A DNA stretch of 64,000 nt from Tolypocladium sp. Sup5 PDA-1 (lineage: Eukaryota > Ascomycota > Sordariomycetes > Hypocreales > Ophiocordycipitaceae), in assembly GCA_000750105.3 (NCBI GenBank), contig JPHH03000030.1:1-64000 (forward strand), written 5' to 3'. A program made the position numbers and the translations under genes. The first letter of the stretch is position 1. The number at the start of each line of letters is the position of its first letter. This document shows, piece by piece, positions 11,080 through 22,838 of this stretch. The notes beneath the pieces were generated by a model. It made no database searches. It saw only the letters and a program-made list of their open reading frames with translations, and had not been told where the DNA came from.

Positions 11080-12618
11080 ATGGCAGTCTTAAAGCATCAG
11101 GTAAGAGGTCTTGCAATTATTAATCGCGCTGTCAATACTAAAACCTTGAATAGTCATTGGTCCTTGCGACTGCCCGTGAAGCTCTCAAGCAAGCCGAAAG
11201 ACTCGTGAGCTACCTTGAGCAAAACGATCTCGAGGAGCCCAACTTCACAGCATCTTCCCCTCCTCATCCTGAGAATAACGAGTATGATGCTATTCGCAAC
11301 GACCTGAACCAGGCAGCCCAAGACCTAAGCATGCTGGCAACTGGCCCTCTTCAATGGATTCGAACCTTCTGCTGCTGCCACCACGACCTCGCCGCTTGGC
11401 AGGTTGCATTGCGCTTCAAGTACTTCGCCATTGTGCCGCTTGATCGTCCCATTTCCGTCAAGGAAATGGCTGCCGCGGCTAAGATGGACGAAGACCGTCT
11501 GCGACGGGTCATGCAATTTCTCACCACCCAGCGCTGCTTCCAGGAGTTGGATGGCGACCAATTTGAGCATACTGCCTTGTCTGCCTTTATTTCACGAAAC
11601 AAGGATATCGAGCAGTGCTTTGCTTTCGAGTAAGCTCTCCGAGTCGCGCCCCCTCTTACAGGTCAATTAACCCATTTTCAGAGCCGATGAGATGTTCGAA
11701 GCGTCTTCACTGACAGCTACATCCATTGAGCTGGCACCCTATACTTCCGAAGGCAAGGATAGTGCCTTTAACCTCAGATTCGGTACCTCTCCCTACGTCT
11801 GGTATGCGGAGAACCCGGAGCGCGGTGCGCGTTTTGCCTCCGCGATGGCTGGCTATGTCAAAAGTTTGTCTTCCTGCATGACTATGTCCTATTGGATTGT
11901 GTACCCTAACTATAGCAGTGAATAGAGATACCACAGAGCTACGCGAGCGATTTCCTTGGGCTAGCCTCGGCGATAAGAAGGTTGTCGATGTGGGCGGTGG
12001 AAGCGGACATGTTTCTATCTTTCTGGCCACTGCAAGTTCAAAGTTCAGACATAAGCAAGTATTCTATCCCTAATTTAGACTTGCAAAGGAATTCCCTAGG
12101 TTGAGCTTCGTCGTTCAAGATGTGAACATCGTCATGCTTGAGCAGGGTCCTAAGCGAGAGGACTTCCCTCCCGTCAAAAACCGCGTCTCGTTCATGCCGT
12201 ACAGCTTCTTCGAGCCACAGCCAATCACTGACGCAGGGCTCTTCTTCCTACGCCATGTTATCCACAATTATCCGGATAACGTCTGTATCAAGATCTTCCA
12301 GTCCTTCGTTCCCGCCATGGAGAATTCCGCTCCGGGTACCAATTTGCTAATCAACGAGATGCTTCTGCCTCCGCCAAACACGGAGCAGAAGGTGGACGAG
12401 CATCATTTGCGACAAATTGACATTCACATGCTAAACGGATACGCCGCAAAGCAGCGAACTCTCGCTGAGTTTGAGACGTTGCTTAAGGGAGCGGACCCGC
12501 GATTCGAGGTAAGTGAATTCAACCTGCCGTTTAGCAATTTATACTAACTATCTAGCAGGTCGCTCATGTACACGGCAAGGGAATCATGGGATTGATTGAA
12601 GTGAAATTGTCTCAGTGA
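11080..12618 (+). CDS. O-methyltransferase, secondary-metabolite type
   Basis: Six exons (11080-11100, 11154-11629, 11682-11863, 11916-12042, 12079-12508, 12559-12618) join without a stop to give 431 residues. This is a class I, SAM-dependent O-methyltransferase of the fungal OmtB/plant caffeate-OMT family. It carries an N-terminal winged-helix dimer domain with MDEDRLRRVMQFL, the SAM-binding loop VVDVGGGSG (residues 249-257), FVVQDV after it, and LRHVIHNYPD, where His331 is the expected general base. The enzyme should methylate a phenolic hydroxyl in the cytosol. It is close to an AflR-like regulator and remains intact, so it may still be expressed. The fourth intron (12043-12078) is only 36 bp in the model that preserves conserved sequence; this boundary is the least certain. 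Confidence 0.85.
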
Positions 12619-13475
12619 AGGAAGCAGTGAAGAGCCGTATGCAGATTCTCGGTTGTGAGCAAGAACACTACCAGTCTCTTAGTGTTCAACTACAACCACG
12701 CGCATTATAGCTTCTAGTAGATAGACTGCACGCTTTCAATTGGATCGTCCAAAATGTTACATGATAAACACGCTTCGCTGCACCTCTAAATTTGTTTATG
12801 TGACTGACTGTAGATCAATTTGCACTCCTAGCAAAAGGCTCGAGGCCTTTCATGTTGCCGAGGAGCATGTGGATCTGCGAAGCTTCTTTGACAAGAAAAC
12901 AGTACTTAACATGTCGTGCCGATCAGAGCCATGACGACAACTAGACCGTCTTATGTTCGCCAGCAATGACATGCAGACAGCTTCTCGTTTTCCCGCCGCG
13001 TTCGGATCTAGCATCGTATGCTTTCAGCTCTGTCCACAACGGAAGGTCCCAATGACCTCGCATTAACAACGGCATCGATTAACCTTGCGGCGATATTGCT
13101 CAGGTCATCCCAACCCTAAATATTCTTCAGTGATTATCAGTATGTCAATATCGTGAAACTCGTTCATGTACAATCACTGGTAAGTTCTGGTGAGTGCTGT
13201 GGCGTAAGCCTCCAAAAAGTGCATTCGTCAATACCTGGTATTTGCCAGTCTACGACGGCGGGAACATAATTAGCCGGCCGTGGCGTGCTCATTGACCAAT
13301 AGGCGTCCTACCACCTCCGTGATAGGAAGTCTCGAAAGCCCGCGTAATAAGTATCCAAGGCTGGAGCAGTTCCACCATCGCCGATGTAGGGGCTGTACGG
13401 GCCGGAGCGCATGTTCGTAGGAAGGTGTTACCAAACACGACGTGTCTTAGCGTTGCTAGGCTCGCGGATCTGCGC
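12619..13475. other. Intergenic, no gene seen
   Basis: Downstream of the methyltransferase. Short frames only; no conserved motif and no clear repeat until 13476. Confidence 0.5.
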
Positions 13476-13640
13476 CTCATTGCGGAATTTGTTGGTCCCT
13501 CGCTGAAGGGATGACTTCGGACACTTCCCGAGAATTGGACGGGCGTTAAAGGGGTGTGAAAGGTACTTGTAGGGTGAGAAGGTGTAATGGTTGGAAACCG
13601 ATAGGATGGATCAGCCGTGTCGTGCCGCGCCGCGCCTCGC
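13476..13640. repeat. Dispersed repeat with GTGCC-like tail, copy 2
   Basis: From TTGCGGAATTTGTTGGTCCC (13480) the sequence matches 34848 onward almost base for base for 40 bp, then with scattered differences through GAGAATTGGACGGGCGT. It ends in GGATGGATCAGCCGTG and a decayed pentamer array (GTGTCGTGCCGCGCC). It is in the same orientation as the 34.8-kb copy and is more diverged, including C to T changes. Confidence 0.8.
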
Positions 13641-13920
13641 TAGTCTAGATACGGAGATGAGGGGTGTGTGACGTGACTTACGAGTACGCAAGATGCGAGT
13701 CGACAATGGTTGGGAGACGAATTCTGGAAAGCCCTTTATTTAATTAATCTCCGCCTTGGAACACCATCAACACCACCACACGCGGCGCCGCAAGTATTAC
13801 TCGTCTCTATGGAGCACCCTACCCCGCACTGAGCTTCTCTTCTTGATCGATGTCAAGACAGGATCGATCCATCTCTCGCGGATTCAGTCTAGCCAGATGA
13901 GCTAGCTAAGCCATCGCACA

Positions 13921-14295
13921 ATGCCCGCATCATCCCGCCTGGGCCACTACCGACGGTCCTGCGATAGATGCCACGATCAAAAGCTCCGATGTAAGCGAGA
14001 CGAGAACAGCGAGAGCTGCCAGCGGTGCCAGCGCGCCAAAGCAAAATGCCATTGCCAGCAATTCGTGCAAGTCCTGTGGGATGAGCTTCTGCCCGCCTGT
14101 GCGACACAACCCCTGCCGATTTGCCGAGGATTTGGAGGATGCGATTCCTGCCATGGACGTTTCCGTACGCAGTCTGCGAAGACTGCGAAGCGAGATGAGC
14201 TCGCGCGTGACGGAGAAACAGTGTTGTTACTACGTCGGTTGCCGCGCCCGGGGCCCTCGTGTTGCCGGGTCAGAGTGTCGGTACGCCGGCCGTGA
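13921..14295 (+). pseudogene. Degraded Zn2Cys6 regulator, zinc cluster only
   Basis: The frame opens with MPASSRLGHYRRSCDRC and a complete binuclear zinc cluster (CDRCHDQKLRC, then CQRCQRAKAKC), the wording typical of AflR-type regulators. After the sixth cysteine the frame gives low-complexity sequence with no recognisable linker or activation domain and stops at 14295. Another plus frame (14081-14470) continues with no conserved motif. I read this as a regulator that kept its first exon and lost the rest by frameshift or rearrangement. A short DNA-binding-only protein is possible but less likely. Confidence 0.6.
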
Positions 14296-14807
14296 TGACT
14301 CGCGATCTCCAAACAGGGGCCACTCGGAATGTCAACGCTCTACAGGGCTAGTCGACGGGCAAATCCGGGCTCGCGAGGCGAACGAAGATCCAGATTCGGA
14401 TAGAACATTGCTCCGAATGCGGCCCCAAGTCAGGTCATGGGCGACGCCGAAACTAGTGAGATATTGTTGAGCCTAGATAGCGCGTTGACTGGACGCTTTG
14501 CCTTCTGTCCAAGCTGAACCATTCTAATCAGAATCGATGTTAGACGAGCGACCGTGTGCCATCTGCTCTGCATGTTTATGGCTTCCGCAAGCCGCAATAT
14601 CTTGAAGACCTGGCGCTGGCCACAGTTGGAACAAAGCCATCGACTTGCGTGACACTATTCCCCGTAGCCGCAGTCTTCTTCCACGAGTCACTCAGGTCGC
14701 GGAATGGAGGGATTGGCGATTTTATATAATTCTAGGGCGATACTATAATCACGAGAGGGTCGTAAAGTCGCGAATGGAGTGGGGATTAGCACCGAAGTTA
14801 GTAACCG

Positions 14808-14940
14808 GAGCTGCGCTGCTAATGGAATGTACATGAGAGCGATGTGCCACGAAACCTAATCGAACAAGGCCGCAGCTAACTCTGGTTCAAGAGCTGAGCT
14901 GCTTATGGAATGTAAATGAGAGTGGTGTGCCACGAAGCTT
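14808..14940. repeat. Two-copy direct repeat, 83-bp period
   Basis: GAGCTGCGCTGCTAATGGAA at 14808 and GAGCTGAGCTGCTTATGGAA at 14891 start two copies of about 48 bp, both ending in GTGTGCCACGAA, with a handful of substitutions. The spacing is 83 bp. No coding role is apparent. Confidence 0.75.
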
Positions 14941-15893
14941 TCAATGCCAACTCTGAATTGCTGTATCTCTCGGCTTCCAAACTAGCCGGACGCATACGCA
15001 GTTGAGCCGACGGAACCTGTCGCGCACTCCAACTGGGCCAAAAGTGAACATGCACACCTTCAGCAGATATATAAGTTAGTGGCGTACATAAGTGCTTGTT
15101 TTTCCTGTGTGACGGAGCCTACGGGCGAGGCTTGATTGTGATGCGCAGGCAAGACATTAACAATTTTGATTAGAGGTCCGCCGTCGGAGTAAGACGCCTT
15201 CCGCTGTATTTAAAATTGATATCAGAACAAAGCTTCTGTCTGTGGACTGTACGTGTTCTATGACAAGGTTGAATTGACCGAATGTTATGTGTCCAATATA
15301 TGCCATGATTGCACTGTGATGTCAGGGTATTCTGAGCGAGCTTGCAGGCAATACCCCTCAAATTCATCGTTAAGCCCGTGGGCAATACAGTAGTGAGAAG
15401 TTCGCTAGTGCGCGGACCGATTGCATCCCTGCTGTAGTTATAATCGGCCGGGAGAGGAATCTGGCATTCCTTAATGAGTTGCAGTAAGTACTGTAGTCAT
15501 CTGAGGCGACGGATCCGCCAGCTCCAGCCCATAGGCACCGAGTCGACGTGGAAGCACGTCAGCCCGTCATCCGCAGCCGCATCCTCGTCGATAGGACCCT
15601 TCTCAATGCCCTGCCGCTGCAGGTGAGGCTTTATAGGTAGGACATAATAGCGATGTTCTACCCTAGCAACCGCCGCGACACATATCTCAACCGCTCGTCA
15701 TTCTGCAAACAAATTTTCGGTACATAGCTCCATGTGGCTATCCAGCCCTGGTAACAAATACATTACCACGCCGTCCCGTGGCCTGTGCATCAAATTTCAA
15801 TCCCCGTGCTTATATTCTGCCCGTTGACTTTCAGCATCGCGCGACTGAGTCTACGAGAATGGACTGCTGTAATCTCGTATTAAACTGATCCTT
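14941..15893. other. Intergenic, nothing recognised
   Basis: Short frames on both strands, no motif. A minus-strand frame around 15500-15640 reads like ordinary protein but has no family I can name and is interrupted. Confidence 0.4.
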
Positions 15894-16730
15894 TCAGCTT
15901 GTCTGACTCCACTTGCCGTCGCTACCATACGAGATAGTGGCCGACTTGCTCCCGGTCAAATCAACCTTATAGGCGTTACCTTGTACCGTAGGAATCATTG
16001 TTTGCGACTCTATGTTTTGAAACCAAAATAGCGCCTTAGGCAGGGGTGTGATTGTCGTCCTGCCAGGCGGATTTTGGGACGGACTTATACAGACTGCGTA
16101 GTTCATCAGCGTATATTACCCTGACAAGTCATGTAGTCGCGTACCAGGTGTCATTGGCAGACTGTCACCCGTTATCGGGAGGGTCACAATAACCGATGCT
16201 ATCACGCCGTTATTGAAACCGAAGCTGTTGCTCGGGAGGCTCCGATCATCGCGGACGCTATAGTTCCCCCAGTTTGGCATCACATACTCCTGTTGGTATG
16301 TGATCGGCTCCAAACCAGAATGTGAAATGATGTCGATGTCTCCCGGCTCCATGCGAGAGAATGAAATCATGTTCATGTCTTCCTGAGGCGGCCTTTGCAC
16401 AGTTAGCCAATGAAATTCCAGCCTGTATGACATCCGAAAATTCTCACAAAATAACTGGCTGGCCGGCGACAAACGTCTGTGTCGTGCCAGTAACCATGTA
16501 CTTGTCTTCCCATGAGGCAGTCATGGTTGTAGCAACAACAGCTTTTGCAACCTTAGCGTAACACTGCTCCGATATTAGGGTAATCTTATCATACTTCCAG
16601 TAGACGCGACAACGTTATACCATTCGTTCCCATTACCATGGTCAAAGAATATGGCCATGGCCAATTTAGTGCCACTATTATTGAACACATCCACCCAGGA
16701 AGAATCTATTCAAACAATTAGCGGTCGTAT
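15894..16730 (-). pseudogene. Unrecognised interrupted protein-coding gene
   Basis: Reading the minus strand from about 16730, a frame gives SWVDVFNNSGTKLAMAIFF and NEWYNVV, then after stops and frame changes GTTQTFVAGQPVI, then a long frame 16472-16116. That frame ends at TAA (16116-16118) and continues without shift into 16106-15894, so the stop may be a CAA to TAA change. The composition (many G, S, T, N, aromatic residues and beta-type alternation) suggests a compact beta-rich protein. I cannot assign a family. Several breaks make it a pseudogene. Confidence 0.5.
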
Positions 16731-18179
16731 TTTAAATATGAGTTGAGACTAACTAACCGCAAAAAATAGTTACTGTGTATTTTGTCATTTTAGATACGCT
16801 TCTTTCCGGGCACTTTGTAATGACCTTATGTCTCCAGAATCTGGCGAACTGGAGAATATAGGGCGCGATTTATGGCTTAGACTAGGCAATTGCAATGATG
16901 AACAAGTTGCCCAGCTGCCACTTCAGCAGTCCGTTCCTCGGAGTTGCCTCATCGGCCGTGAGGGCGGCTTGCACCTGAAATATAAGATGTGAACACGGCT
17001 CGAGTGGACCTTGGGTCTCGCCTTCGTACCGGCGTAGGCCTGGCGTCGTTCGGCTGGTAGCAATATATCTCTGCTGGCGAGAAGTAGGTTGCAGTGGAAA
17101 TGACCGCAATCTGACAGGATCATCACGGCAGGCAGCAAGCCGTTGCACTGAAAGTACAACCACTTCGGTGGCCAAATTGCAAAATTAGGATACCCTAGGC
17201 CCGGCCTATGATATAGAAGACCATGTGGTGGTCGAGAACGGTCAAGCAGGGATCCTCAGCTGTGTGCCAAGGATGGCTGAAGTATGCATGAAGTATACGG
17301 AGAAGGCTGCAAGAACGGCGTATATCGTGTAATATAACCTATTGTACCAAGTATGAAGTACATCGATGGGCTACACTTACTCCAGGTATCACGCCGCTGG
17401 GTAGGTATTTGACTTAAACGCCACCATGCCGTGCGTTCACCGGTTGTACCCAAAACTTACTTTTTGCTTGTTTAGAGTCAGTAGAAAGGCATTCATATGT
17501 ATGATTTTCCGGTTCTATCCGTGGCGCCACCCTTACGTGCCGCAATAGTAACTTCGCCACGATTCTTCTCAGTCTGCTTGACGATTTACGCGCATGCTTT
17601 ATGTGGCCATTTCCGCGTGGATCAGGTGTCAGAACTCGGGCCGCCACCGACTGGTTTAGGAGACAGCATTCGAAGAACTTTGTGCCCGATGCCCCGCTGC
17701 ACGCTACATGGGCGGAAGTCGTACCCAATATGGCACAGAGGCGTTAGCAGCGGAGTCAAAGATTCGGATGAACCTGCCAGCTACTCAAAGTCTAACTTAG
17801 CCAGGGGAGAAAACGGACCACCACACAGCTGCGAGGATATGGTACCCGTATTCTTGGGTCTTCAACATACCTCCATGTGATGTAGGCGGCGTCTTCACTG
17901 TAACCGCAGCCACACTTCAAAAACTCTATGTCTTTCCTACGGCGGCTGATACGGATACGGATACAGATTTTATTTCGCCTGGAGGGAAGTCCCTAGAGGG
18001 CTAAGCTATTTACGGTTCGGTACATTTGATTCATGACACCCCAAGCACTACGGATGGTCTAGCCTCATTACTGTTGGTTCCATGACAGGCCTGCTTGAAG
18101 GCCAAATTCTTCGTGTTCAGCATCCTATCTTCAGTAGCTGAAGCACGGTCCGCTAAGATGGAGGCTGTTTTGTGTTAGG
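16731..18179. other. Intergenic, no gene recognised
   Basis: Only short frames, up to about 127 codons (17497-17880), none with a motif or plausible splice structure. Confidence 0.4.
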
Positions 18180-18540
18180 GTTAGTAATATTTCTTCTGGA
18201 TAGTTAGTATGCCTATGGTCGCGGGCCCATGTCGAGCCTTGTTTCGATCGCGAATTTGATGGCCGCGCGAACGGCCTGCATGTTTGGTTTCCACTTGTCG
18301 TCGTCCCGACGCCGCTTTTCCTCCCAGAAAGAAGGGCAGGTTTCCTATCTTTGTCCGTGAGCATTTGAGCATGACTTCTCGTTGCGCTATCCACCTCTTG
18401 CATCAGAAAAGGAAATGCTCCATCGTCTCCGCCCACATTCGCACATATCTAACTCTGCTGCTCCTATCTTATGCAAGTACCCGTTAAGTCTTGCCATACC
18501 CATGCGAAGCTAGACGCTAACAGCGTCCAACATTGGGGAC
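18180..18540 (-). mobile_element. 3' end of a Tad-like LINE retrotransposon, decayed
   Basis: On the minus strand one reads GMARLNGYLHKIGAAELD, CECG, then after a one-base shift TMEHFLF, a TGA where arginine is expected, CKRWIAQREVML, and finally WKPNMQAVRAAIKFAIETRL in a third frame. This order (zinc-knuckle-like CxC...H...C followed by the WKPN helix) is the C-terminal end of fungal LINE reverse transcriptases. Frameshifts and the stop show an inactive remnant; the RT core is absent. Confidence 0.75.
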
Positions 18541-19839
18541 CTGTCACACCAGAGGAACCGTGTCAGGATCAGACCGGCCTTTGCCACAAGGGCTGACATG
18601 CACTACTTCCGACTGACGTGGATCAGTCACGAGCCCGCTAATATCACTAAGGACCTGCACGAGCCCTACAACTCATCGAACGCTGGTCATGATACAAGCA
18701 TTAGCAGTGATGGTGCCTTACGATGAGATTTCTCTGCTTCATATGGCGATAACACAGCTACACGAGGCATATGATCTTCTGGGGCCCAAAGTGGATAATG
18801 TCTGCAGCTTAAAAGAAAAGAAGGCATTTACTCGGCCCCTATGGTCCATGTTCCTAAACCACACTTCAACTTGAATCTCTCGTCCCCGATCCCGCTGCTC
18901 ACACTCAAAACCCGCCCGTCCTACCCTACAACACAATATCCGGTTACGGATCATTCTCAACGTCCCACGGAAAGCCATTCTTAAATGTCAACTCCTCCCT
19001 CGACTTAGCCGTCGACATCACCAGCACGCATGAGTATTCGCTAGGGTTCAAGCTCACAATGCGACAGAGACCTCAGGCTATATGCTTAGCCACTTGCGTG
19101 ACTGCATGATGAATAGACTCATTGGTGCCCGTGCGTAGTATGCGGAAGTTGGAAGCGGCGCTGATATTGATATAGATAACATCGACTTTGTTGACGGCGA
19201 TGTACCCGGTTGGGTTGGTTAGGGTTGTGAGTCAACAACATCTTGCGAGATGCGATTGGCTACAGTGAGATACAGTTGGCTGTCGCTGTATGCGGTTGGC
19301 TGTCGTTAGTGCGCTAGGCAGCAAGTCCTTTTGTTCAATATGTGAAAGACCGGAACTAACTTGCATGTTCAGCAGCCTCGTTTAGTAGCACAGATTAACA
19401 TTACCTGCCTCTTCCATAGTCACATGCAGATAGGTAGCGAAGCTCTCCGGATGTAAAGGCAAAGCGAACTACGGAAATCTTGCAGCTACCAGGCCCTTTC
19501 TATGTGAGAAAGCGCAAACATGCACGGCATCTGTCTGTTAACGCAACAGCTATCGCCAGGCCCACGATTTTTATCGAGTCACGAAGGACGAATAGCTAGC
19601 GATCAGCGATCAGTTTTTTCCTTTGTCCGAAACTTGTCCGTTGCCAGGGGTTCTGATGAACACAGAACCAAATCGCACGAATCAGTCCAACTGGTCATTG
19701 TGAATGTCTTCGAGATGCGACGAGAAAGCCATCTTGTGACGAGGGAAGATGCGGATCATTGTCTATTTTGTTCGGCCATGGTCCACACTCTGTGTCGTTG
19801 GCAAGACTCGTGGTCGGCTTCGTCGCTTGGATAGTCGCT
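18541..19839. other. Intergenic, no gene recognised
   Basis: A small cluster of imperfect GTTGGCTGTCG direct repeats sits at about 19260-19310. No conserved coding frame was found. Confidence 0.4.
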
Positions 19840-20600
19840 GCGTTTCCCACTTTGGGGGCAACGCTCCAGCTTCGCTGTAGCCGAAGAGCTTTTTGTGCGT
19901 TGAATAAACGCTTGTACCCATACCAGCCCAGAAAGTCTTCTCGTCGGTGCGCAGACCGCAGCCGGCGCCTCTCACCAAAGGCAGATGATGGGGCCGGAAG
20001 GCGAGGATAGATGTTAGAGTGCCAATTAGGAAGCCGAAGATGATGTCAAAACCATGTTATTGGGAGTCAAACCATCTAGGAGACTAGGTAAATACGCCAT
20101 TGCAAGCGGGACCGACCCAATAACCAGCAATTATATGGGCGCACCAGCTGCCTCTCCTCGCGGAAGAGATTGAGCTGCCATGTGTAGTGACTTTCTGGTT
20201 CTGTCTCAGCTGGTCGCTTGCGATCCGTTCTCAGCCCCTTCAGTTGTCCCAAATAGAGAATCGGTATTACTGTTGATGTGGGAGGGGAATGCCGTCGGGG
20301 GGTTATCATTGGCGTTAGCGTTATAAAATAGAAATTGTGCGCTGGTGCCCAACTTGGCTGCAATCAAGATAGAAAGGTATATGAGGCTAGCTGTAGATAT
20401 GGAAGAGTGGCCTGAAGGAAAGCGGCGAAAGCCATCTTCGATGACCAACCTGTCTGGGTCCTGCAAATGTAGGTGGAGATGAGCTGTCTCTTCGTCCAGT
20501 TGTTGGCCTCGCCGCTGACCAAGTACAGAGCCATGTTGGCACAATCGGGCTGGCGAGGAGGCTGGGGCGACAATCGACACATGCAGGAGGCAAGTAGAGC
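19840..20600 (-). pseudogene. Broken PAP2-type lipid phosphatase
   Basis: Minus-strand pieces match the order of a type 2 phosphatidic acid/diacylglycerol-pyrophosphate phosphatase, a multi-span membrane enzyme. CANMALYLVSGEANNW leads to a frame change, then IEDGFRRFPSGHSSIST with the PSGH catalytic motif and a hydrophobic helix. After a gap at about 20300-20060 comes HGFDIIFGFLIGTLTSILAF, the region of the third PAP2 motif, followed by LVRGAG and GMGTSVYS near the usual C-terminus. The third motif's expected HH is only partly kept, and at least two frameshifts separate the parts. The gene is no longer functional. Confidence 0.65.
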
Positions 20601-20679
20601 CTAAGCCGGCATCTACAAAAGCGGCGATGCGTCTAGGGAGTAAAAAATCGGGATTCGTGAGGGATAACATGGCTATCAA

Positions 20680-20764
20680 GGGGCTTACCGGGGGTCACAG
20701 AGGGCAGTCACTATATTTCAACCTAATCTCCTGTATAATTTTTATCTGTGTCGAGGTAAGCCCC
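20680..20764. repeat. Short inverted repeat GGGGCTTACC/GGTAAGCCCC
   Basis: A perfect 10-bp inverted pair at 20680-20689 and 20755-20764 encloses 65 bp of AT-rich sequence. It may be the ends of a very small element or a solo terminus; there is no other copy that I noticed in the window. Confidence 0.4.
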
Positions 20765-21179
20765 TATTAAGACCGTGGTGCTTAAGCTCGGTTATGTTTA
20801 TGGGCTATTATTAGATTCTCCAAGGAAACCATCCGTCCGCCAGTAGCCTTGTCAGGTATAGCTACAGAATTATCCGCGAGCTGACACATCAGCCGGGAAC
20901 TGCAAGCCGTGTGGCACCGGGAAGTACAGGCGGCCGATCCAAGGCCGGGCTAGACAGAATTCTCCGTCTTGTCGTGATCTACTTTCATCGTCTCCCACCT
21001 TCTGTACCTCCCGTCCAAGTTAATGCTGAGAAGCCCTCCTTCGCGCCAGCTGCTTAGAGCCGTGGCTCCCGATATCGCACCGTCAGTGATCGTGGGTTAC
21101 CTTTGATCAGACGTCTCGCGCGGTGCCTCGTTTAAATCATTCTCAGACGCTAGAGAAGAGCTCCTCGAGCTGGTTCTGG

Positions 21180-22838
21180 GCCAGTTCGAAGTCGTATATA
21201 TAAATTACGATAGAGCATGCCGCGTACATTGATAAATTTGAGCAATGGTCTCTGGACTTCGAAGCCTTTACTACGTTTAGAAGAAATTGCCTCAGCTTGC
21301 AGTAGCAGCTGTGAAGAATGGCTTGCCAGCAAAGCAGGCCTCCGAACGATATGGGGTTTCGTGAGGGACCCTACGTCATAGACTTACAGGTTCTTTACCA
21401 TAGAAATCGCGTTAGAACCTATTAAACGTCTCTCTCGGCAGCAGGAAAAGCACCTCCGCGACTAGATCCTTGGCCAAGATGCCCTAGGCTTCCCACCAAC
21501 ACCTCAGCAAGTGGGGTAATTTGCCAGCAGGATCCTCATCGCTGGCGGCGACCTCCAACCGATTGGCAAGAACTGGATGCTGGCTTTTTGCGCCGTAACC
21601 CGGAAGTCAAGACCCTTAAGGGTCAATCTCTTGAATGTGCACGCATAAATGGTGCGTTAACCTCCCGGATTAAAGATTGGTTCAAATTTCTCAACCTCCC
21701 GGCGATCCAGGCTATCCCACCGGACAATCGCTATAATACGGATGAAATAGGCATTATGGATGGCATCGGAACCAATGACCTCGTACTAGAAAGGGCAGAC
21801 AAGACACGGACCTTGAAAAAATACCTAGCCTCGCGTTGCTAGACCACAATTGTAGAATATGTCTCGGCCACGGGCCGGGTCCTGATCCCCCTCGTGATCT
21901 GTAAAGGCCAAGACTTATAGTAGAAATGGTTCCCTAACGAACTCGGCTTCCTTAATCGTTGGAAGTTTACGGCAACCCCAAAGGGCTGGACTGATGACTC
22001 CGTTGCGTTGGCTTGGTTCAAGGGGGTCTTTATCCCTTAGACAAGACCCCAGTAGCCCGGCAAGATGGTATTGATCGTTGACGGCCACGGCAGTTATCAG
22101 ACTGATGATTCTATATATGAATGCTTCAAAAATAGCATAGATCTCCTTTTCTTACCGCCACACGCATCGCACGTTCTACAGCCGCTCGACATATCCTATT
22201 TTTCACCTATCAAGACATACTATCGCCAGCAACTCGAGAACTTCGTCACATATGATGATAGCAGCCTAATTGGCAAAGGAACATTCCTCCTGGCTTATTA
22301 TAATGCTCGGCAAGCTGGATTGTCCGAAAAGACCATCAAGGGAGGCTGGCGTTGGGCAGGGCTGTGGCCAGTCAATATGGCCATGCCGTTAATAAACCCG
22401 TTCGTCCTCATAGATCCGATTGTACCACAGACGCCGCCGCAAGCCATAAAAAGGAAGCCCCCAGGAGAGATTGACGCCTTCCAAACCCCGAGACGATCGC
22501 ACGAAGTTCGGCACCTTATTGTTGGGTTATTCCAGCGCGGCCAGGTTGATTGCACAATACGCTGCCTCTTTGGTAAGGTCGGCCGCGGGCTAGATAAGCA
22601 AATACAGACATTGCAGCGGCCCAAGCACGGATACATCAATTGGAACACCAAGTTAACGGTCTCAAGCCTCGAAAGGGCAGAAAATTGGGCTCGATCCAAA
22701 CAACCGGTTTTGGCAAGATTGAATAGGTCATTGAGAGCCGGAAAAGACTGACTCGGGTCTTGGAGCCGGCTTCTGACGCCGCCCTCAACGCCCGGCGCGA
22801 ATTTGAGACCCTCTGCTTTGAATGGCAGCTCCAATAAG
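21180..22838 (+). mobile_element. Inactive pogo/Fot-type DNA transposase
   Basis: The plus strand encodes, with interruptions, a Tc1/mariner-superfamily transposase of the fungal pogo/Fot group: KRLSRQQEKHLRD and GKNWM of the CENP-B-like DNA-binding domain, FLRRNPEVKT, YNTDEIGIMDG around the first catalytic Asp, VLIVDGHGSYQTDD with the second, and LPPHASHVLQPLDISYFSP near the third. The C-terminal ARREFETLCFEW tail lies in another frame to about 22838. There are TAG/TAA stops at several glutamine-like sites (for example at 21465, 21839 and 21919) and at least two frameshifts (near 21575 and 22730). I did not find convincing terminal inverted repeats. It cannot encode an active enzyme. Confidence 0.85.

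Noticed and set aside
18170..18190. TTAGGG-like sequence resembling telomere repeats
   Set aside because: Only one and a half units; similar single hexamers occur at 9571 and 33905 by chance.
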